Shown here: piece by piece, positions 45,187-54,281 of the stretch
Layout: each line of letters begins with the position of its first letter
Position numbering within the stretch: the first letter of the stretch is position 1
The notes under the pieces: generated by a model
Seen by the model: the letters and a program-made list of their open reading frames with translations, nothing else
Databases searched by the model: none
Told to the model about the DNA's origin: nothing
DNA from: Agrobacterium genomosp. 13 str. CFBP 6927
Lineage (GTDB): Bacteria; Pseudomonadota; Alphaproteobacteria; Rhizobiales; Rhizobiaceae
DNA: 60,196 nt
Direction: 5' to 3'
Assembly: GCA_900012615.1 (NCBI GenBank)
Contig: LT009756.1
Location: forward strand, 2,421,750-2,481,945
Program-made: the position numbers and the translations under genes

Positions 45187-45927
45187 TCAAGCGCTGACGG
45201 GTGCGGCCTGCGAGATGACGCCGCAGAAATCATTGACGGTGGCGACCCAGCCGAAAAATTTCTCGACATTGTAGACCGTCGCCTGCTGGATATAGTCCGG
45301 CCCGAGATGATGCGTGGCATCCTCCAGCATCACCCCGAAATATTCGAGATGGAAGGCGTCGCGCAGCGAGCTTTCCACGCAGACATTGGTGGCGATGCCG
45401 ACGAAGACCAGATTGCGGATGCCGCGGGCGCGCAACACGCTGTCCATATTGGTATTGAAGAAACCGCTATAACGCGTCTTCGGCACCAGAATATCGCCGG
45501 GCTGCGGCTGCAGCTCGTCGACAATGGCATAGTCCCACGTGCCCTTGGCCAAGAGCTGGCCCTGCAGCTCCGGCCTCTTGCGCATGGTCTTCAGGGCGTT
45601 GGACTTATGCCAGTTGGGCGAACCCGGCCCGCCCGCCTCGACATAGTCCTTGTCCCAGCCATTCTGGAAATAAATGACCTGAACGCCAGCCGCCCGCGCC
45701 GCATCCAGCGTCTTTTTGATGTTGGCGATGGTGCCCTTGGCCCCGGAAATATCGAAACCGGCCAGATCGACATAACCGCCCTCGGTCGAATAGGCGTTCT
45801 GCATGTCGACCACGACAACGGCGGTCTCGCTGGGTTTCAGGGTGATCGGCTCCGGTCGGGCGGGAAGCGTCACGCTTTCCGAACGGCTTTCCGGCCCCTT
45901 GTAACCCGCCACAACGGCTTCACTCAT
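45187..45927 (-). CDS. rutB: Ureidoacrylate amidohydrolase RutB
   Basis: 246-aa isochorismatase-family hydrolase cleaving (Z)-ureidoacrylate peracid to aminoacrylate peracid and carbamate. The D-K-C catalytic triad is visible as Asp41 ([10 protein letters not shown]), Lys150 ([10 protein letters not shown]) and Cys183 ([16 protein letters not shown]). ATG overlaps the rutA stop by four bases, so translation is coupled. Confidence 0.95.
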   Translation of the reverse strand: MSEAVVAGYKGPESRSESVTLPARPEPITLKPSETAVVVVDMQNAYSTEGGYVDLAGFDISGAKGTIANIKKTLDAARAAGVQVIYFQNGWDKDYVEAGGPGSPNWHKSNALKTMRKRPELQGQLLAKGTWDYAIVDELQPQPGDILVPKTRYSGFFNTNMDSVLRARGIRNLVFVGIATNVCVESSLRDAFHLEYFGVMLEDATHHLGPDYIQQATVYNVEKFFGWVATVNDFCGVISQAAPVSA

Positions 45928-47015
45928 TCCGCAGCCTCCAGTGCAGCCTGAACATGCGCGCGGCTCTTCATCAGCGGCTGCACATATTTGCCGAATTTTT
46001 CGACGCCTTCGAGGAAGTCGTCGAAGGTCAGCATCACGCCGCCCGTTCCCGGCACTTCGCTCATCTCGTCCAGCATCGCCGCCACTTCCTCATAGGAGCC
46101 GATCAGCGTTCCCATGTTGATGTTGACCGCCGAGACGGGATTGGACATGTGCCGGACATTGGTGTCGGAGCCGGATTTGGTATCGACAGCGCTTTGCAGA
46201 CCGAGCCACTTGATCGCATCCTCATCCGCACCCGCCTTGTAATGCTCCCATTTCGCCCAGGCATCCTCGGATTTTTCCTCGGCAAGCACCATCGTCAACA
46301 CGACGGATTTAACCTCGCGGCCGGTCTTTTCCGTTGCCGCCAGCAGCCGCTCATTGGTGGGGGCGAAAGCTTTCGGCGTATTAACGCCGACGCCGAAGCA
46401 GAAGCTGTAGTCAGCGAACTTGGCCGAAAACGCCATGCCGGAATTGGAGGAACCGGCGCAAATGAGTTTGACGTCGCCCTGAGGCACCGGCTTCATGCGG
46501 CAATCGTCCATCTGGAAGAACTTGCCCTTGTAGTCCGATTGTCCGTCTGTCAGCAGCTCTTTCAAGATGGAAGTATATTCGCCGAGATATTCGTAGCGGT
46601 CGCCGAAATAATCGTCACCCGGCCAAAGCCCCATCTGGCTATATTCCGGACGCTGCCAGCCGGTAATCAGGTTGATGCCGAAACGGCCGCCGGAAATGGA
46701 ATCGATGGTCGTCGCCATGCGGGCAACAATGGCCGGCGGCATGACCAGCGTTGCGGCCGTGCCGAACAGCTTGATCTTGGAGGTGACGGCGGCAAGGCCC
46801 GCCATCAGCGTGAAGGATTCCAGATTATAGTCCCAGAACTCGGTCTTGCCGCCAAAACCGCGCAGCTTGATCATCGACAGCGCGAAGTCGAAACCATATT
46901 GCTCCGCCTTGAGCGTGATCGCCTTGTTCAGGTCGAAGCTCGGTTTGTATTGCGGCGCGTTTTCGGAAAGAAGCCACCCATTGTTCCCGATCGGGATAAA
47001 AACACCAACTTCCAT
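45924..47015 (-). CDS. rutA: Pyrimidine monooxygenase RutA
   Basis: 363-aa luciferase-like flavin monooxygenase that opens the uracil ring at the N3-C4 bond using FMNH2 from RutF. Features: [71 protein letters not shown], and [24 protein letters not shown] lies eight bases before ATG. First gene of rutABCDEF, behind a sigma-54-type promoter candidate; this gives access to pyrimidine nitrogen. Confidence 0.96.
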   Translation of the reverse strand: MEVGVFIPIGNNGWLLSENAPQYKPSFDLNKAITLKAEQYGFDFALSMIKLRGFGGKTEFWDYNLESFTLMAGLAAVTSKIKLFGTAATLVMPPAIVARMATTIDSISGGRFGINLITGWQRPEYSQMGLWPGDDYFGDRYEYLGEYTSILKELLTDGQSDYKGKFFQMDDCRMKPVPQGDVKLICAGSSNSGMAFSAKFADYSFCFGVGVNTPKAFAPTNERLLAATEKTGREVKSVVLTMVLAEEKSEDAWAKWEHYKAGADEDAIKWLGLQSAVDTKSGSDTNVRHMSNPVSAVNINMGTLIGSYEEVAAMLDEMSEVPGTGGVMLTFDDFLEGVEKFGKYVQPLMKSRAHVQAALEAAE

Positions 47016-47064
47016 TTTGCTGTTCCCTTTTTAGCGTCAGGTGTCTCCTGACTTGACAAAAGAG

Positions 47065-47081
47065 TAGCAGGTTCTGTGCCA
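47065..47081 (-). promoter_or_regulatory. Candidate sigma-54 promoter of the rut operon
   Basis: On the minus strand: TGGCACAGAACCTGCTA, matching TGGCAC-N5-TTGCW with correct -24/-12 spacing (GG and GC 10 nt apart) and one mismatch in the -12 box. It would start transcription at about 47055, ~40 bases before rutA ATG. Known background: E. coli rut genes are under nitrogen control through NtrC. Confidence 0.7.
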
Positions 47082-47094
47082 GACCAAATAAAAT

Positions 47095-47117
47095 AATTTT
47101 ATCAAATGGATAAAATT
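47095..47117. promoter_or_regulatory. AT-rich inverted repeat upstream of rut promoter
   Basis: AATTTTATC-AAATG-GATAAAATT, nine-base perfect arms with a 5-base spacer, starting ~14 bp upstream of the -24 element. Confidence 0.5.
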
Positions 47118-47134
47118 TTGAGGCGCATCAAGCC

Positions 47135-47169
47135 TTGACCAAAAGATAAAATTTTTATCATTTGGTAAA
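47135..47169. promoter_or_regulatory. 35-bp imperfect palindrome upstream of rut promoter
   Basis: Arms TTGACCAAAAGATAAAA and TTTTATCATTTGGTAAA about a central T; 15 of 17 positions pair. The outer TTGACCA resembles one half of the RutR operator TTGACCA-N2-TGGTCAA, but the halves are ~20 bp apart. The inner GATAAAA/TTTTATC unit repeats the one at 47095-47117. Confidence 0.5.
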
Positions 47170-47273
47170 AATATTTGCCTGTTTATTCAGCAAATACCGA
47201 ACACAATCTGCGGGAAATGGGAGACCCTCTAAACGGTCGCAGAGCGTGGCACGGCATCCGAAATGCTCACCTC

Positions 47274-47386
47274 CGTCATGCCGGACTTGATCCGGCATCC
47301 AGCCACGGCGCGTCTGCGCCGTGAGAGGAGTCTTTCGCGATCAAGGACTTGATCGCACTGGACCCCGGATCAAGTCCGGGGTGACG
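47274..47386. repeat. RIME-like palindromic element, long form (divergent middle)
   Basis: Left arm ATGCCGGA-CTTGA-TCCGGCAT, right arm ACCCCGGA-TCAAG-TCCGGGGT, with an internal hairpin ACGGCGCGTCTGCGCCGT and a GATCAAG-GACTTGATC palindrome. It sits between the rut upstream region and the heme oxygenase gene. Confidence 0.72.
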
Positions 47387-47477
47387 CCGCAAGGATTTTA
47401 CGACTCAATCGAACACACCCGCGCAACGGGGCACGTCTGCGCGATGAGGACAACAATCGCAAAGCTATGCCAAAACC

Positions 47478-48089
47478 TCAGACGAGGCGCTGCTGCGCAT
47501 AAGCATGCACAGCCCGGAAGGCAGCCTCGGCGCCCGCGACAACCCGCTCTTCCTCTTCAACCGTCAGCGAAATTTCATCGAGCGCGGCGGTGAAGGTGCG
47601 CCAGTGCAGGCCGCGTCCTTCCGGAGCGCCGGCCAGATGGCGCGCGCCGAATTCTTCGCCAAGCCCAAGCTTCGCCGCATCCTTCAGCAGGAAAGCAGCG
47701 CCCAGATTGGAGCCTTCGACCACATAAAGCCAGCCCATGGCCTCGGGCAGATCGAACGGCGTTTCACCGGTGAAGCGCGGTTCGGCCGTTTCGGGAATGG
47801 CAAGACCGAGATCGGCGAGGTCCTGCTCGATCATGGAGAGGCGGCGGCGGCCCTTGAGATCGGGAAGCAGGCCGTCAAGCGTCGCATTGGAGAAGAAGAC
47901 ATCGAGGTCACGATGGAAAAGATACTGCGTTTCCACGAATTTGCCGAAGTTCTCCCGGCTCTCGAACGGCTTGGACGCCATGATAAAGGCATCGAGACCG
48001 CCATGGGCGCCGCGCGTTGCCGCCTTGAGGCGCTTGACACGGCTCTGCTCGATCTCTGCTACAGGCGCTGACGGCTCCGCAATGGTCAT
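47478..48089 (-). CDS. Biliverdin-producing heme oxygenase
   Basis: 203-aa HemO/PigA-type enzyme that opens heme to biliverdin, CO and iron. The proximal heme ligand is His29 in RGAHGGLD, and WLYVVEGSNLGAAFLLKDAAKLGL is the distal helix region with the conserved Gly-rich kink. ATG at 48089 follows AAAGGGAC; an upstream in-frame start overlaps the probable promoter (TTGACT at 48147-48152). It is 40 kb from the hmu/hutX module, giving the genome two unlike heme-degrading enzymes. Confidence 0.9.
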   Translation of the reverse strand: MTIAEPSAPVAEIEQSRVKRLKAATRGAHGGLDAFIMASKPFESRENFGKFVETQYLFHRDLDVFFSNATLDGLLPDLKGRRRLSMIEQDLADLGLAIPETAEPRFTGETPFDLPEAMGWLYVVEGSNLGAAFLLKDAAKLGLGEEFGARHLAGAPEGRGLHWRTFTAALDEISLTVEEEERVVAGAEAAFRAVHAYAQQRLV

Positions 48090-48398
48090 GATGATAGTCC
48101 CTTTATCCCTATATTCAGACTGCCTGATAAAAATCTTTACTCCAACAGTCAAATTTTATTTTCGCATTTATCCGCTTGCCTCCGCAAAGAGGATAGACCA
48201 ACCGACCGTCTGATAGAACAGCACCCACTTCGACCGATGGCGCGGTTCCATCCCCAACCTCGCAGGCTTGCTCCTCAACCGGATTTCAAGGCGAGTTCCG
48301 TCATCGCCACCCCTCGATCAATCAAACTGCAATCACCTCTTTACAACTAACATGTCAGTGCGCTATCAATTCGCGGTCACCTTGGAGGAGCATCTTAA
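48090..48398. other. 309-bp divergent region between heme oxygenase and the DapA-family gene
   Basis: No gene seen. Leftward -35-like TTGACT (48147-48152) with an AT-rich -10 area serves the heme oxygenase. Near the rightward gene, ACTAACATGTCAGT (48346-48359) is a 12/14 palindrome that could be the operator of the nearby GntR regulator. I find no ICE or TGA-N9-TCA box. Confidence 0.5.
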
Positions 48399-49283
48399 TT
48401 GACCCAGAAATTCGGCCTTTCGGCAGCCTTGACAACCCCTTTCAAAACGGACGGAACGGTCGATATCGACGCCATGATCGCCCATGCTCGCCGCTGCCTT
48501 GAAAATGGCTGCGACAGCGTAACGCTCTTCGGTACCACGGGCGAAGGTTGCTCGGTCGGCAGCCGTGAACGGCAGGACATTATCTCCCGCTTCATCGCGG
48601 CAGGCATTGCGCCCTCCCGTCTGGTCACCGGCGTTCTGGTGGATTCCATCGAGGACGCGGCCGAGCAATCGGCCGAAGCCCTGAAGGCAGGCGCCCGCAA
48701 TATTCTTCTCGCCCCGCCCTCCTATTTCAAGAATGTCAGCGATGACGGCCTGTTTGCATGGTTCTCGGCGGTCTTCGAAAAGATCGGCAAGGGCGCGCGC
48801 GATATTCTCGTCTACAACATCCCCTCCGTGACCATGGTGACACTGTCGGTCGAGCTGGTGGGACGGCTGAAAAAGGCATTCCCCGGCATCGTCACCGGCG
48901 TGAAGGACTCCTCCGGCAACTGGAGCCATACCGAGCGTCTGCTGAAGGACCATGGCGATCTCGCCATCCTGATCGGCGATGAGCGCGATCTCGCGAGAGG
49001 CGTCCGCCTCGGCGGCCAGGGCGCCATTTCCGGCGTCGCCAATTTCCTGACGCAGGAAGTCCGCGCCATGGCCGTCGATGGCAAGGACGATCAGCGCATC
49101 GTCGATCTTGTTGTGGAACTTCTGAAATTCCCGGTTACGCCCGCCGTCAAGGTGCTGGTATCACACACGACAGGCGAAAATATCTGGGCGGACGTGCGCG
49201 CGCCGCTCGTCGCCATTTCACCGGAGGACCGGCGGCAGATCGAAGGCGCTTTCGATGCGCTGTTTCGCAAACAGGCCGCCTGA
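48399..49283 (+). CDS. DapA/NAL-superfamily lyase
   Basis: 294-aa Schiff-base aldolase/lyase. GTTGEG (45-50), Tyr139 (LVYNIP) and Schiff-base Lys169 (GVKDSSGNW) are the family catalytic elements. It is unlikely to be the biosynthetic dihydrodipicolinate synthase because it heads a GntR/ABC/kinase catabolic cluster. Members of this group cleave or dehydrate 2-oxo acids (KDG, sialic acid, hydroxyproline-derived and other substrates). TTG start preceded by GGAGGAG. First gene of the cluster. Confidence 0.87.
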   Translation: MTQKFGLSAALTTPFKTDGTVDIDAMIAHARRCLENGCDSVTLFGTTGEGCSVGSRERQDIISRFIAAGIAPSRLVTGVLVDSIEDAAEQSAEALKAGARNILLAPPSYFKNVSDDGLFAWFSAVFEKIGKGARDILVYNIPSVTMVTLSVELVGRLKKAFPGIVTGVKDSSGNWSHTERLLKDHGDLAILIGDERDLARGVRLGGQGAISGVANFLTQEVRAMAVDGKDDQRIVDLVVELLKFPVTPAVKVLVSHTTGENIWADVRAPLVAISPEDRRQIEGAFDALFRKQAA

Positions 49284-49304
49284 ACAGACCTTGAAAGGTT
49301 GAGC

Positions 49305-49961
49305 ATGGAAGATACCGGCGAACAGACATTGCGGGAACGGGCGTATGAGAGCTTTACGCATCACCTTCTCTCGCGCGACGTTCGCCCGGGGCAATTCATC
49401 TCGCAGCGCCGCCTCGTGGAATTGACGGGTCTACCGCTCGGCGCGATCCGGGAGGCAATTCCACGGCTGGAGGCGGAGGGCCTGATCAAGACCGTACCGC
49501 AACGGGGGTTGCAGGTCGCCCATATCGACCTCAACCTCATTCGCGAGGCGTTCCAGTTCCGTATCTTTCTCGAAAAGGAGGCCGTGGCGCTCTTTACCCG
49601 TTCGGCCTCCGACGAAACCATCGCAAAGCTCCTGAAACAGCATCGCGATATCGCCGAAGCGGCTGAAAACGGCGGGGAATCACCGGAACTGGACCAGCAT
49701 GCACAGCAGGTGGACTGGGGCATGCACGATGCCTTCATCGATGCGCTCGGCAATTCGATCATCTCGAACGCCTATCGGGTCAATTCCATCAAGATGCGCC
49801 TCATCAATCAGGAGCGATTCCGCATCGCCGGCCATGTGAAATCGGTGATGAAGGAACATCTCGCCATTCTCGAAGCCATCGAGAGGCGATCCGTCGAAGA
49901 CGCCGTGGAGCGGCTGACCGCCCATATCCGCAACGCAAGGGACAGGGCGCTGGCGGTTTAG
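49305..49961 (+). CDS. GntR-family (FCD) transcriptional regulator
   Basis: 218-aa regulator. N-terminal winged HTH (RERAYESFTHHLLSRDVRPGQFISQRRLVELTGLPLGAIREAIPRLEAEGLIKTVPQRGLQVA) and an all-helical FCD effector domain (~90-215) with likely metal-binding Asp/His positions (DQHAQQVDWGMHDAFIDA). ATG at 49305 follows AAAGG by six bases; an in-frame TTG two codons earlier is possible. It lies 21 bp after the lyase gene and is the presumed local regulator of the cluster. Confidence 0.9.
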   Translation: MEDTGEQTLRERAYESFTHHLLSRDVRPGQFISQRRLVELTGLPLGAIREAIPRLEAEGLIKTVPQRGLQVAHIDLNLIREAFQFRIFLEKEAVALFTRSASDETIAKLLKQHRDIAEAAENGGESPELDQHAQQVDWGMHDAFIDALGNSIISNAYRVNSIKMRLINQERFRIAGHVKSVMKEHLAILEAIERRSVEDAVERLTAHIRNARDRALAV

Positions 49962-50066
49962 GGCAATGCCGGCAGGGACTGAAGAGGGTTCTGCGCCGGG
50001 ATTGCATGAAAATAAGCAACAAGCCGGGGTGAGGAGAATTTCCGGCTAATCTGGAGGAGAACTGAC

Positions 50067-51398
50067 ATGACGCATTCATTGCTCAACCCCACGCGTCGCG
50101 CCTTTCTGGCAGGCACGGCGGCGCTTGGTGGCGGCGCGATGCTCGGCATTCGCCCGGCATCGGCAGCGGTGAACTGGAAAAAACACGCCGGCACCACGCT
50201 TGAGGTCAATCTCGTCAAAAGCCCGCGCAGCGAAACGCTGATCAAATATCTCGGCGAATTCGAAGAGCTGACCGGCATCAAGGTCAATGCCGAGGCAACG
50301 CCGGAGCAGCAGCAGCGCCAGAAAGTCGTCATCGAGCTTTCCTCCGGCAAGCCAAGCTTCGACGTCGTGCATCTGAGCTATCACGTGCAGAAGCGCCAGT
50401 TCGAAAAGGGCAAGTGGCTGGCCGATATCAGCGGTTTCCTGAAAGATCCGTCACTGACCGATCCGTCGCTCGTCGAAAAGGATTTCGCCGAAGCCGGCAT
50501 GTTGTTTGCCAAGGATAGTGACGGCGTGCTGCGCTCGCTGCCCTTCTCGGTGGATTACTGGATCGTTTACTGGAACAAGGAACTCTTCGAGGCCAAGGGC
50601 CTGAAATACCCTGAAACCTTCGAGGAGCTGGTAACGGCGGCGGAAAAGATCACCGATCCCGCAACCAACACCTATGGTTTCGTCGCCCGCGGCCTGAAGA
50701 ACGCCAATACCCCCGTCTGGACCTCGCTGATGCTGGGTTACGGCGCAAAGCCGATCGGCGCGGATGGAAAGATCGACACCGAATCCAAGGAAGCGGTGGA
50801 AGCAGCAGCGCTTTACCAGCGCCTGATGACCAAGGCAGCCCCTCCCGGTGTCTCCGGCTTCAACTGGGCGGAAGCGCAGTCGGCCTTCCTGCAGGGCAAG
50901 ATCGGCATGTGGTTCGATGGCGTCGGTTTTGCACCGCCAATCGAGAACCCGGAAAAATCCCGCGTCGTCGGCAAGGTCGGTTACGGCGTCATGCCGAAGG
51001 GCCCTGCAACCCAGGCCGCCGGCACCTTCGGCGATGGTCTTGGTGTTGTCGAAGCCAGCAGCAAGAAGGAAGCCGCCTATCTCTTCTGCCAATGGGCGAT
51101 TTCGCATGAAATGGGTGCGCGTCTGTTGCAGGCCGGCGCCGGCGTTCCCTTCCGCCAGTCCATCCTCGAAGACCAGAAGGTGCGCGAAGGCGTGAAGATG
51201 CCGGCTGCCTGGCTGGATGCGGTCGTCGGTTCCGGCAAGGTCTCGCAGCTTGCGCTGCCCGTCATCATTCCGGTGACGGAATTCCGCGACATCTACGGCG
51301 TCGGCCTCACCAACATGATCGGCGGCGCGGACCCGGCAGCCGAACTCAAGAAGGCGACGGAACAGTTCGCACCCGTTCTGGCGCGTAGCGAGGGATAA
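50067..51398 (+). CDS. Sugar-type ABC transporter substrate-binding protein, Tat-exported
   Basis: 443-aa extracellular solute-binding family 1 protein. The N-terminus NPTRRAFLAGTAALGGGAML carries a Tat motif, so export is after folding. Mature start ...LEVNLVKSPRSETLIKYLGEFEELTGIKVNAEATPEQQQRQKVVIELSSGKPSFDVVHLS; SAFLQGKIGMWFDGVGFAPP is a sugar-binding-protein feature. CTGGAGGAG upstream. It feeds the two permeases that follow. Confidence 0.9.
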   Translation: MTHSLLNPTRRAFLAGTAALGGGAMLGIRPASAAVNWKKHAGTTLEVNLVKSPRSETLIKYLGEFEELTGIKVNAEATPEQQQRQKVVIELSSGKPSFDVVHLSYHVQKRQFEKGKWLADISGFLKDPSLTDPSLVEKDFAEAGMLFAKDSDGVLRSLPFSVDYWIVYWNKELFEAKGLKYPETFEELVTAAEKITDPATNTYGFVARGLKNANTPVWTSLMLGYGAKPIGADGKIDTESKEAVEAAALYQRLMTKAAPPGVSGFNWAEAQSAFLQGKIGMWFDGVGFAPPIENPEKSRVVGKVGYGVMPKGPATQAAGTFGDGLGVVEASSKKEAAYLFCQWAISHEMGARLLQAGAGVPFRQSILEDQKVREGVKMPAAWLDAVVGSGKVSQLALPVIIPVTEFRDIYGVGLTNMIGGADPAAELKKATEQFAPVLARSEG

Positions 51399-52336
51399 TG
51401 GCCTCCGTGAGCATCGAAAACACCAAAACAGGCGTCAGTCGTAAAGAAGGGAGCAGGCCGGCAAGGCTTGCTCCCAACTACTGGCCCTTTGTCATACCGG
51501 CACTTGTCGTCATATCAGCCGTGATCGTTTTTCCATGGGTGTTCACCCTCTGGATGAGCGCACATCGCTGGACGCTCGGACAGGAGCAGAGCTTTATCGG
51601 TTTCGAGAACTACATCCGGCTCGCCAGTGACGGACGGTTCTGGGAATCGCTCTGGCACACGCTCATCTATACCGTGCTGTCGGTCGTCGCTCCGCTGTTC
51701 CTCGGAACATTGGCGGCGCTGGTTTTCGATGCGCAGTTTCCGCTGCGCGGTTTCCTGCGCGGCGTCTTTGTCATGCCGATGATGGCGACCCCGGTCGCCA
51801 TCGCGCTCGTCTGGACCATGATGTTCCACCCGCAGCTCGGCGTCCTGAACTATCTGCTCTCCTTCGTCGGCATCGGCCCGCTGGAATGGATCTACAACCA
51901 GTCCACCGTCATTCCTTCGCTGGTGCTGGTGGAAACCTGGCAGTGGACGCCGCTCGTCATGCTGATCGTGCTTGGTGGTCTCGCTGCCGTGCCGCGCGAG
52001 CCCTATGAGAGCGCCGAAATCGACGGCGCCAATGCCTGGCAGAAGTTCCGTTACCTGACCATGCCGATGATTGCGCCGTTCCTGATGATCGCCGTCATCA
52101 TCCGCTCCATCGACGCCGTCAAAAGCTTCGACATCATCTATGCGATGACGCAAGGCGGACCCGGCACGGCGTCCGAAACCATCAACATCTATCTCTACAA
52201 CACGGCATTCGCCTATTACGACATCGGTTACGGCTCGGCCATGGCCGTCGTCTTCTTCATCATCATCGTGGCGCTGTCCTTCGTGCTTTTGATGGTGCGC
52301 CAGCGCTCGCAATGGAACGAGATGGAGGATCGCTGA
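51398..52336 (+). CDS. ABC transporter permease 1 (CUT1-type, MalF/UgpA-like)
   Basis: 312-aa permease with six helices; the EAA motif is in EPYESAEIDGANAWQKFRYLTMPMIAPFL. The start overlaps the binding-protein stop. Forms a heterodimeric channel with the next gene product. Confidence 0.92.
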   Translation: MASVSIENTKTGVSRKEGSRPARLAPNYWPFVIPALVVISAVIVFPWVFTLWMSAHRWTLGQEQSFIGFENYIRLASDGRFWESLWHTLIYTVLSVVAPLFLGTLAALVFDAQFPLRGFLRGVFVMPMMATPVAIALVWTMMFHPQLGVLNYLLSFVGIGPLEWIYNQSTVIPSLVLVETWQWTPLVMLIVLGGLAAVPREPYESAEIDGANAWQKFRYLTMPMIAPFLMIAVIIRSIDAVKSFDIIYAMTQGGPGTASETINIYLYNTAFAYYDIGYGSAMAVVFFIIIVALSFVLLMVRQRSQWNEMEDR

Positions 52337-53172
52337 TGTCTGGAAAAATCCTGAAACGCAAGACGCTTGATCGCATCGGCCTGTTCTTCGTGGCGCTGGT
52401 GATGATCTCGCCGGTCATCCTGTTCTTCATGTGGATGATCTCGCTGTCGCTAAAATATGAAATCGACAACGGCGCCTATCCGCCGATCCTCATTCCCGAA
52501 CGTTTCGCCTGGTCGAATTATGTAAAGGTGTTCGAGGAGAATAATTTCTTCCTCTATTTCTGGAACTCGGTCCTCGTCACTGGTGCCGCCACCATTCTGG
52601 CGCTCGTCATCGGCGTACCCGCCGGTTACGGCATCGCCCGGCTGAAGGCGGAAAAATCCGCCGTCGTCATCATGATCGCCCGCATGACGCCCGGCCTCTC
52701 CTTCCTCATTCCGCTGTTCCTGCTGTTCCAATGGCTGAACCTCTTGGGCACACTCTGGCCGCAGATCATCATCCATCTGGTGGTGACGGTACCGATCGTC
52801 GTCTGGATCATGATCGGTTATTTCGAGACCACGCCGAAGGAATTGGAAGAGGCGGCAAGCATCGACGGCGCATCCTCCTGGCAGGTGTTCCGGCTGGTGG
52901 CGCTGCCGATTGCCAAGCCCGGCATCGTCGTCTCCTTCATCCTTGCGGTCATCTTCTCGTGGAACAACTTCGTCTTCGGCATCGTGCTGGCCAGCCGTGA
53001 AACGCGCACCCTGCCGGTCGCGGTCTACAACATGCTGTCCTTCGAACAGGTGAGCTGGGGGCCGCTGGCCGCAGCCGCGCTGATCGTGACGCTGCCGGTG
53101 TTGCTGCTGACCATGTTTGCACAGAAACAGATCGTGGCGGGCCTGACCGCCGGCGCCGTCAAGGGCGGCTGA
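52336..53172 (+). CDS. ABC transporter permease 2 (CUT1-type, MalG/UgpE-like)
   Basis: 278-aa permease, six helices; the EAA motif is in KELEEAASIDGASSWQVFRLVALPIAKPGIV. ATG at 52336 overlaps the previous stop by one base (TGATG); a longer start eight codons earlier is not needed. Confidence 0.92.
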   Translation: MSGKILKRKTLDRIGLFFVALVMISPVILFFMWMISLSLKYEIDNGAYPPILIPERFAWSNYVKVFEENNFFLYFWNSVLVTGAATILALVIGVPAGYGIARLKAEKSAVVIMIARMTPGLSFLIPLFLLFQWLNLLGTLWPQIIIHLVVTVPIVVWIMIGYFETTPKELEEAASIDGASSWQVFRLVALPIAKPGIVVSFILAVIFSWNNFVFGIVLASRETRTLPVAVYNMLSFEQVSWGPLAAAALIVTLPVLLLTMFAQKQIVAGLTAGAVKGG

Positions 53173-53201
53173 ACCAACAAATTATAACGGGAACCTTTAC
53201 A

Positions 53202-54260
53202 ATGGCACCGGTCAATATCCTGAACGTCCAGAAGCGCTTCGGCGCGGTCAACATCATCCACGGCATCGATATCGACATCAAGGATGGCGAATTCGTCGTG
53301 CTCGTCGGCCCTTCCGGCTGCGGCAAATCCACCCTGCTGCGCATGATCGCCGGACTGGAAGAGCTGAGCGACGGCGAAATCCACATCGGCGCGCGCGAGG
53401 TCAGCCACCTGCCCGCCCGCGACCGCGATATCGCCATGGTGTTCCAGAACTACGCCCTTTATCCGCATATGACGGTGAAGGATAATATGGGCTTCGCGCT
53501 GAAGCTGAAGAAGGTGAGCGCCGAGGAAACCAGGGCGAAGGTCGACAGGGCCGCCGCCATTCTGGGGTTGGAAAAGCTGCTCGACCGTTATCCGCGGCAG
53601 CTTTCCGGCGGCCAGCGCCAGCGTGTCGCCATGGGCCGCGCGCTGGTGCGCGATCCGCAGGTGTTCCTGTTCGACGAGCCGCTTTCCAACCTCGACGCCA
53701 AGCTGCGCGTGCAGATGCGCGGCGAGATCAAGGCCATGCACCAGCGCATCGGCACCACCACCATTTATGTCACCCACGACCAGGTGGAAGCCATGACCAT
53801 GGCAGACAAGATCGTGGTGCTGCATGATGGCGTCATCGAGCAGATCGGCGCGCCGCTCGAGCTTTACGACAATCCCGCCAATCTCTTCGTTGCCGGCTTC
53901 ATCGGTTCGCCCGCCATGAATTTCATTCGCGGCCGCGTCGAAGAAGGCGTTTTCCGCACCGCAAAGGGCCTCAGCCTGCCGCTGCCCGCCAATGCCGATA
54001 TCGGCACGCTCGGCGGCCGCGATCTCGTTTATGGCGTGCGGCCGGAACATATCCGCGCCGCCGAGACCGGTATCGAAGGACGGGTCGAACTGGTCGAAGG
54101 CACGGGCTCGGAAATCTACGCCAAGCTCAATTGCAAGGGCGACGAGATCGCCTGCCTGTTCCGCGAACGCCTCAATGTCCGCTTCGGCGATACGATCCAC
54201 ATTGCCATCGATCCTGCAACCGTGCATCTGTTCGACAAGGACAGCGGCAAGCGTATCTGA
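53202..54260 (+). CDS. ABC transporter ATPase (MalK/UgpC-like)
   Basis: 352-aa CUT1 ATPase. Walker A GPSGCGKST (~37-45), Q-loop VFQNYALYPHMTV, signature LSGGQRQRV (~133-141), Walker B VFLFDEPLSNLD, H-loop YVTHDQVEAMTMAD. A C-terminal TOBE/OB regulatory domain (~240-352; VYGVRPEHI) is typical of sugar importers and can bind regulators or sugar phosphates. Spaced 29 bp after the permease. Confidence 0.94.
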   Translation: MAPVNILNVQKRFGAVNIIHGIDIDIKDGEFVVLVGPSGCGKSTLLRMIAGLEELSDGEIHIGAREVSHLPARDRDIAMVFQNYALYPHMTVKDNMGFALKLKKVSAEETRAKVDRAAAILGLEKLLDRYPRQLSGGQRQRVAMGRALVRDPQVFLFDEPLSNLDAKLRVQMRGEIKAMHQRIGTTTIYVTHDQVEAMTMADKIVVLHDGVIEQIGAPLELYDNPANLFVAGFIGSPAMNFIRGRVEEGVFRTAKGLSLPLPANADIGTLGGRDLVYGVRPEHIRAAETGIEGRVELVEGTGSEIYAKLNCKGDEIACLFRERLNVRFGDTIHIAIDPATVHLFDKDSGKRI

Positions 54261-54281
54261 CAGATCACGGGAGTGAACAGC

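Noticed and set aside
48399..49283. Calling this gene biosynthetic dapA
   Set aside because: The catalytic residues fit the whole superfamily; context with a GntR regulator, importer and kinase argues for a catabolic lyase.
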